Shown: piece after piece, positions 14,223 through 18,310 of the stretch
How positions within the stretch are numbered: the first letter of the stretch is position 1
Layout: the number at the start of each line of letters is the position of its first letter
Assembly: GCA_964415785.1 (NCBI GenBank)
Contig: CAYQBU010000066.1
Span: 1-18,310 of the forward strand
Reading direction: 5' to 3'
Source: SLJM01 sp964415785
GTDB taxonomy: Bacteria; Myxococcota_A; Bradymonadia; Bradymonadales; Bradymonadaceae
Length of the DNA: 18,310 bases
Notes under the pieces: generated by a model
What the model was told of the DNA's origin: nothing
What the model saw: only the letters and a program-made list of their open reading frames with translations
Databases searched by the model: none
Position numbers and translations under genes: made by a program

Positions 14223-15809
14223 TCAGTCCTCGTTTTGGAGGCGTTGGTCGATCAATTCGACGGTTTCGTCGACGCCATAGAGGTGGATGAAGGTACCCAG
14301 GCGGGGTCCGCGATCCTGACCCAGTAGAAGGCGATACATGGAGCGGAACCACTTGCCGAGGCTGATGTCGTTGTCCTTGCCGGCGCTGTAGGCAGCGCTC
14401 TGGAGTTCCTCGGCGTCGTTGCCGTCGTAGTTGGTGAGAAAGTCGCGCAATTGATCGACGCCGACCATGACCTCGTCGTCGGGAAGCTCGAACTCCTTGG
14501 TGGGTAGAACAAATTCTCGGTAGTAGCGGAGCGCGCGGTCGATGAGATCGTCGATGACGTCGGCGTCGTCGCTCACGGAGTCGTCGTAGCGCTCCAGGTA
14601 CTCCCAGACGATGTCTCGGTCGTCGGTGTTGAGAACGCTGACGAGGTTGAGGATCATGGAGTAGGAGATATTGCAGTCGTAGCTGACGTGGGTGTCGGGG
14701 TCTTCGATGGTGTCGGCATCGATGAAAAAGATGGGGCTATTCTTGGCTTCCGCGGCATCTTCGAGTTGGCCAAAGGTGGTGCGGGCGTCGAGGTATTGAT
14801 CCGTGGAGCGGGGGATGACCTCGAAGAAGAGGCGCTTGGCCTTTTCGGGCTTTTTGAAGATGAACCAGGCCAGGCTCTCCAGAGGGCCGTATTGGAGCCA
14901 CTCGTCGATGGAGAGGCCCGTGCCCTTGCTCTTAGATATTTTGGCGCCGTTATCGTCGAGGAACATCTCGTAGAACATGCCCGCCGGGGGCGTGCCGCCG
15001 AGGGCGCGCACGATCTCGGAGGAGAGCTTGGCCGATTCGATGAGGTCTTTGCCGTACATCTCGTAGTCGACGCCTAGCACGTACCAGCGAAGGGCCCAGT
15101 CGACCTTCCAGCCCACTTTGACGCGGCCGTCGGTTACGGGGGTGGTTGCCTCGTGGCCGCAGGCGTCGGCGCCGCGAAAGGATTGGTCGCAGACGTAGGA
15201 GACGGTGCCGTCGTCGGGGTGGACGTCGGTGACGCGGGTGGTGTTAATTTTGCCGCAATTTTCGCAGATGGGCAAAAAGGGGCTCCAATCCTTGCGGACG
15301 TGTTCGCGAAGGGTGGGGGCGACGACGCCGCGGACTTCTTCGTAGCGCTCCAGGATGCGGAGGAGGCCCTTATTGAAGGTGCCGCCGCGGTATTGGTCCT
15401 TGGAGGAGACAAATTCGTAGTCGAAACCAAAGTTGTCCAGAAAAGAGCGCAGCTGGGCGTTCATATAGGCCGAAAAGCTCTCTTCTTCGCCGAAGGGGTC
15501 CGGGATTTCGCAAAGTGGTTTGCCCAGGTGGGGTTCGATGAGCTGGGCGTTGGGGATATTCTGGGGCACTTTGCGAAGTCCATCGAGGTCATCGCTGAAG
15601 GCGACGAGTCGCGTGGGGCGATCTGAGATCTGTTCGAAAGCCCGTTTGACCCAGGTGGTGCGAGCGACCTCGGCGAAGGTGCCGATATGGGGAAGACCGC
15701 TGGGACCGAAGCCGGTCTCGAAGAGAACCGGTTTGGATTCCTCGCCGTCGAGGCGGTCGAGGACGGAGTTGGCTTCGCGATAGGGCCAGGCTTGCAAATC
15801 GTCGGACAT
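14223..15809 (-). CDS. lysK: Lysyl-tRNA synthetase, class I
   Basis: LysK attaches lysine to tRNA-Lys using a Rossmann-fold catalytic domain. It is unrelated to the class II LysRS found in most bacteria. I chose the ATG at 15807-15809 (528 aa), which has GGAG upstream; a TTG seven codons earlier is less likely. The HIGH motif appears as HIGT (residues 41-44, in GPSGLPHIGTF) and the KMSKS motif as KISKS (residues 290-294). A Cys-rich insertion (CENCGKI, then CDQSF and ACGHEA, about residues 180-230) is a likely metal-binding element of the family. DNFGFDYEFVSSKDQYRGG and VGWKVDWALRWYVLGVDYEMYGKDL are characteristic. Class I LysRS is typical of archaea, spirochaetes, alphaproteobacteria and some other bacteria. 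Upstream, a possible -10 (TATAAG on the minus strand, 15839-15844) has no clear -35. Confidence 0.94.
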   Translation of the reverse strand: MSDDLQAWPYREANSVLDRLDGEESKPVLFETGFGPSGLPHIGTFAEVARTTWVKRAFEQISDRPTRLVAFSDDLDGLRKVPQNIPNAQLIEPHLGKPLCEIPDPFGEEESFSAYMNAQLRSFLDNFGFDYEFVSSKDQYRGGTFNKGLLRILERYEEVRGVVAPTLREHVRKDWSPFLPICENCGKINTTRVTDVHPDDGTVSYVCDQSFRGADACGHEATTPVTDGRVKVGWKVDWALRWYVLGVDYEMYGKDLIESAKLSSEIVRALGGTPPAGMFYEMFLDDNGAKISKSKGTGLSIDEWLQYGPLESLAWFIFKKPEKAKRLFFEVIPRSTDQYLDARTTFGQLEDAAEAKNSPIFFIDADTIEDPDTHVSYDCNISYSMILNLVSVLNTDDRDIVWEYLERYDDSVSDDADVIDDLIDRALRYYREFVLPTKEFELPDDEVMVGVDQLRDFLTNYDGNDAEELQSAAYSAGKDNDISLGKWFRSMYRLLLGQDRGPRLGTFIHLYGVDETVELIDQRLQNED

Positions 15810-16029
15810 TGGGGGCTCCGGGTCGGTCAAACTGATTCCTTATAATGGGGCGAGAAATACGCCCATTGGAGCGCGAACCCTAGTGGTGAGGGGGCGACAT
15901 TGCAATAGCAGGTGTTGGAGCATGAATACGTCGGAGTTGAATCAAGTACAGGTTGGGGGAGGTGCGAGGCCGGAGTTTGGACTGGCAACGAAGAGGAATC
16001 AAAAGATGACGAAATAGGTCTTCGAAGGG

Positions 16030-16058
16030 TTGACATGGTAGTAGGGCAGGCATAAATT
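16030..16058 (+). promoter_or_regulatory. Near-consensus sigma-70 promoter
   Basis: TTGACA at 16030-16035 is a perfect -35. After exactly 17 bases, TAAATT at 16053-16058 matches the -10 at four of six positions. It points rightwards, with a start near 16065, some 530 bases before the first plausible coding start. It is the best promoter by sequence in the window. Confidence 0.55.
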
Positions 16059-16064
16059 TGCCCG

Positions 16065-16510
16065 CGGAGAAGGCTCGGGGAGTTGTTCCGTCACCTGGGC
16101 CCTCGTGACATTAACGACCACGGCGGATGCGTCGACCGGCAGGGTCGGCGAAGGCAAACGAGCAAAGGGAGCACCCCGATGGACGATGACGGCTCTAGTC
16201 ATTTACGGACTAGTCTAGAGAGTCGGCGTTGTGGCCGGTGTTGCTAAAGCCCGTTTGAACCTGGGTGGGCGACACGTCCTGTGACGCAGATTCACCCGAT
16301 AAGACGACAACTCAAGCCCGATGAAATACCCGGCTTACTGTGCGTGCACAATACCGGGAAAAGCATCAGGGATGTTCATATCCTCAGGACTGACGTGGAT
16401 ATGGACGGCCCTGTTGCCATTCCTGAAATTTGTACGGCACTCGTTTAGGGGATTAATAGACCTCGGCGGTTAGGTGTGTCCGATGAGTGCTAAAGATCGG
16501 AGAACCGTCG
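16065..16510 (+). ncRNA. Candidate structured RNA or long leader upstream of the mgtE unit
   Basis: The stretch starts at the predicted start of the 16030 promoter and contains at least six inverted repeats able to form RNA hairpins. It has no clear coding potential. The two best are CCCGG-TGTGC-GT-GCACA-CCGGG (16329-16358) and the nested stem at 16464-16510. No T-run terminator was found at its right end, so it may be a leader of the downstream genes rather than a free RNA. I could not match it to tmRNA, RNase P RNA, SRP RNA, 6S RNA or a known riboswitch. The boundaries are guesses. Confidence 0.25.
16464..16510 (+). promoter_or_regulatory. Nested RNA hairpin upstream of the mgtE unit
   Basis: The outer stem pairs CGGCGGTT (16464-16471) with AACCGTCG (16503-16510): eight pairs, one of them a G-U wobble that works only in RNA. 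The inner stem pairs CCGAT (16480-16484) with ATCGG (16496-16500) around an 11-base loop containing GTGCTAAAG. The junction is asymmetric, with eight bases on the left and two on the right. It lies 84 bases before the small secreted-protein start. It could be a cis-acting leader element. Confidence 0.35.
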
Positions 16511-16594
16511 CCGGGTCGACGATGAGGTGTGTCTTTAGGGAGAGGCCAGGTGGTCGCTGGGGCTCGATATTCAACGGAGCAGCTATAGCGAGTG

Positions 16595-16792
16595 ATGATT
16601 TTGGTGAAGAAGGTTGTGATCGCCCTGCTGTCGGCAAGCGTGGCGATGGTGGCGCATATGGGGCAGGCCGAAGGGTTTTTGTTTACGGAAGACGCCGACG
16701 ACGGCGTGGTTTTCGGAGATGTGGATACGCAGACCTCGCTGGAGGTGATGAGTGAAGCTCGCGCTCAGCCGCTTGTGATGGGGATTGACTAA
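16595..16792 (+). CDS. Small putative secreted protein upstream of mgtE
   Basis: This predicts 65 aa from the ATG at 16595; a GTG one codon earlier is also possible. The N-terminus (VKKVVIALLSASVAMVAHMGQAEG) has two lysines, a hydrophobic core and a plausible cleavage site after GQA, so export is likely. The mature part is about 40 residues, acidic and without cysteine (FLFTEDADDGVVFGDVD...). The ribosome-binding site is poor: GCGAG is close to the start, and GGAG at 16576-16579 is 15 bases away. It ends 67 bases before mgtE on the same strand. I do not recognise it, and it may be a chance frame, but a good signal peptide is hard to get by chance. Confidence 0.45.
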   Translation: MILVKKVVIALLSASVAMVAHMGQAEGFLFTEDADDGVVFGDVDTQTSLEVMSEARAQPLVMGID

Positions 16793-16859
16793 CGAGCAAC
16801 AAAAAAATAGCGAAGTATAAAACCATCGAGTTGTAGAGAATCGAAAGACGAGGATGACC

Positions 16860-18275
16860 ATGAGTAAGCTCAAAGACGAGTCGGTGCTGGAGTTATTGCG
16901 CCACGCCACGGCGGATAATGGGGATAATCGAGGCGAGGAATTGTTGCGCACCCACCATCCGGCGGATGTGGCGCGGGCGTTGAGACGCCTCGAGAAGTCG
17001 GAGCGAAAAAAGTTGATCGGGTCGATGCCCCTCGAATTGCGGGCATGGGTGATCCCATTTTATCGCGAACAGCGCGTCGAGGAGATGCTCCAGGGGTGTA
17101 CGGATGCCCAAATTGCAGAGGTGTTGGAGGCCCTCCCGGCCGATGACGCCGTGGATCTCCTTCAGCAATTTGAGGCCCGTCGTCGAGAATCGGTGATCAG
17201 CGAAGCGGCGCCGGCGCTGCAGTCGACGATGCGAACGCTGTTGAAGTGTGCTCCGGAGTCAGCGGGAGCGCTGATGACGACGGAGTTTTTGAAATTCGAG
17301 GGCAAACGAAAGGTCGGTGAGATTATCGACCAGGTGCGCGAAAAAGCCTCGGAGGTGGAGACCCCTTATGTGGGATATATTCTGACCGAGGAAGGTCAAC
17401 TTCGCGGCGTAATCTCGCTTCGCGATCTATTGTCCGCCGATCGCGACGCCACCGTGGAGTCGCTGATGAATACGGAGCCGGTCACGGTTCATGTCAGCGA
17501 TGATCAGGAAGAAGTGGCCCGAAAGATCGAGCGCTACGATGTACTGGCGCTGCCGGTGGTCGATGAGCTGGGCCGAGTACTGGGGGTGGTGACCCACGAT
17601 GACTTGCTGGATGTGGCCACTGAGGAGGCGACGGAGGATATCTTTAAGAGCGCCGGTATCTCCTTTGCCGACATCGAGGCGTCGAGGAGCACGGCAATTC
17701 TGGATTCGTCGATCCCCAAGATCTTGAGGCTACGCTTGCCCTGGCTGCTTCTGGCGCTGGTCGGTGGGATGATGGCCGGGGGCGTGATTGAGGCCTTTGA
17801 GGAGACGCTGCACGCCGTTGTGGCGCTGGCGTTTTTTGTGCCCGTGATCATGGATATGGGAGGGAACGTGGGCACTCAGGCGTCGACGATTTTCGTCCGC
17901 GGTCTGGCGCTGGGCCATATCGATGATCGGAATGCCATGCGCCACTTTCGTCGAGAGGGGGTTATCGGGCTGTTGATCGGTCTGATCGTGGGCTCCATTG
18001 GCGGCACGGCGGCCTATCTTTGGCAGGGAACGATAAGGGGAGAGGACTTCGCCTTTGAACTTGGAATCACCGTTTTCGTGGGATTGGTCACGGTCTGTAT
18101 AGTGGCCTCGGTGGTGGGCTATGTGATCCCCTGGGTGATGAATAAGCTCGGCTTTGATCCTGCGGCGGCTTCGGATCCGCTGATCACGACGGTGAAAGAT
18201 GTGACAGCACTGTTGATCTATTTCACCCTGGCGTCGGTACTGCTGTCCTCAATGATCGAAGGGGCGGCGGTTTAG
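16860..18275 (+). CDS. mgtE: Magnesium transporter MgtE
   Basis: MgtE is a homodimeric inner-membrane magnesium channel gated by cytoplasmic magnesium. I chose the ATG at 16860 (471 aa), which has GAGG six bases upstream; an in-frame ATG at 16854 adds only two residues. The helical MgtE_N domain (about residues 5-125, including HHPADVARALRRL and EALPADDAVDLLQQF) is followed by two CBS domains (about 130-255; LRGVISLRDLLSA, EPVTVHVSDDQEEVA, GVVTHDDLLDVA). A connecting helix and five membrane helices follow. The pore signature MDMGGNVGTQAS and the last-helix aspartate in TVKDVTALLIYF, the counterpart of the pore Asp of Thermus MgtE, are both present. The protein is complete and appears functional. 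A -10-like TATAAA at 16816-16821 lies just upstream, without a clear -35. Confidence 0.96.
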   Translation: MSKLKDESVLELLRHATADNGDNRGEELLRTHHPADVARALRRLEKSERKKLIGSMPLELRAWVIPFYREQRVEEMLQGCTDAQIAEVLEALPADDAVDLLQQFEARRRESVISEAAPALQSTMRTLLKCAPESAGALMTTEFLKFEGKRKVGEIIDQVREKASEVETPYVGYILTEEGQLRGVISLRDLLSADRDATVESLMNTEPVTVHVSDDQEEVARKIERYDVLALPVVDELGRVLGVVTHDDLLDVATEEATEDIFKSAGISFADIEASRSTAILDSSIPKILRLRLPWLLLALVGGMMAGGVIEAFEETLHAVVALAFFVPVIMDMGGNVGTQASTIFVRGLALGHIDDRNAMRHFRREGVIGLLIGLIVGSIGGTAAYLWQGTIRGEDFAFELGITVFVGLVTVCIVASVVGYVIPWVMNKLGFDPAAASDPLITTVKDVTALLIYFTLASVLLSSMIEGAAV

Positions 18276-18278
18276 ACG

Positions 18279-18310
18279 GAAGTCAGAAGTCAGAAGTCAG
18301 AAGTCAGAAG
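18279..18310. repeat. GAAGTCA heptanucleotide tandem repeat, cut by the window end
   Basis: Four perfect copies of GAAGTCA plus GAAG run from 18279 to the last base. The array begins three bases after the mgtE stop and continues beyond the window, so its true length is unknown. Confidence 0.9.

Larger units (their letters stand above)
15810..16594. other. Gene-poor, stem-loop-rich region between lysK and the mgtE unit
   Basis: No convincing protein gene is seen in 785 bases. Short open frames on both strands lack ribosome-binding sites and recognisable composition. The strong G and A excess on the coding strand seen elsewhere fades here. The region holds a near-consensus rightward promoter at 16030 and several inverted repeats. 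These are GTCAC/GTGAC (16090-16109), CGACC/GGTCG (16133-16147), CTAGTC/GACTAG (16195-16213), GCGACAC/GTGACGC (16269-16287), a two-step stem at 16329-16358, CATATCC/GGATATG (16377-16403) and a nested stem at 16464-16510. Confidence 0.5.

Noticed and set aside
12840..14327. A 495-codon open frame on the plus strand, antisense to the DUF6178-like gene.
   Set aside because: Its product is low-complexity Gly/Val/Asp/Glu sequence typical of the reverse strand of a GC-rich gene. It has no recognised motif, and it crosses the lysK stop and the DUF6178 start.
15999..16202. A 67-codon minus-strand frame in the lysK-mgtE gap.
   Set aside because: It has no ribosome-binding site or recognisable domain and overlaps the near-consensus promoter and several stem-loops. 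Conservation data would be needed to revive it.
15949..16262. M-box (magnesium riboswitch) resemblance: AGGTGCGAGGC near 15959, TGCTAAAGCCC near 16241, and outer CAGGTT/AACCTG pairing.
   Set aside because: The two pieces are about 280 bases apart, longer than known M-boxes. The conserved interior helices are not seen, and a strong promoter lies between them. An Infernal search would settle it.
16326..16340. ACCCGGCTTA similar to the 3' end of RNase P RNA.
   Set aside because: None of the other conserved RNase P regions, such as the GAGGAAAGTC block, is present upstream. The match falls inside a local hairpin that explains it.

Overview
The window looks like a chromosomal segment of a GC-rich Gram-negative bacterium from the former Deltaproteobacteria, most probably Myxococcota and perhaps a Bradymonadales-like lineage. 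That placement is an inference from several markers: a B12-dependent ribonucleotide reductase, a complete pilMNOPQ cluster with a very long PilQ, a class I (archaeal-type) lysyl-tRNA synthetase next to a DUF6178-like protein, and several lineage-restricted lipoproteins. No phage, insertion sequence, CRISPR array, tRNA or rRNA was found.

Left part (1-4500). The 3' end of nrdJ runs in from the left edge and closes with a rho-independent terminator. A lipoprotein gene of unknown function follows and is coupled to proB (glutamate 5-kinase) by a one-base TAATG overlap. The proB stop shares the four bases CTAG with the stop of a convergent gene on the minus strand. That gene is the last of a minus-strand trio: a dksA-like transcription factor, an unknown 84-aa protein and an unknown 128-aa tail-anchored membrane protein. 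Just upstream of the dksA-like gene is a compact set of three GCCAAAT half-sites, including a perfect 13-bp inverted repeat, overlapping a plausible promoter. It looks like an operator.

Middle part (4500-12400). After about 520 bp of non-coding DNA comes the type IV pilus alignment and secretin operon pilM-N-O-P-Q. PilM (cytoplasmic, actin-like), PilN and PilO (inner membrane), PilP (lipoprotein) and PilQ (outer-membrane secretin) form the envelope-spanning core of the pilus machine. PilQ is unusual: about 310 residues of Glu/Gln/Ala-rich coiled coil lie between two AMIN domains. A second lipoprotein of unknown function follows, then a strong bidirectional terminator.

Right part (12400-18310). 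On the minus strand lysK and a DUF6178-like gene form a probable two-gene operon. A 785-bp gap upstream of lysK holds no convincing gene. It does contain a near-consensus sigma-70 promoter pointing right and a run of stem-loops, so it may encode a structured RNA or leader. It leads to a small putative secreted protein and then mgtE, a CBS-domain magnesium transporter. The window ends inside a GAAGTCA heptanucleotide tandem repeat.

Most genes are standard. The points most worth a second look are the PilQ coiled-coil insert, the operator-like repeats before the dksA-like trio, and the stem-loop-rich gap before mgtE.
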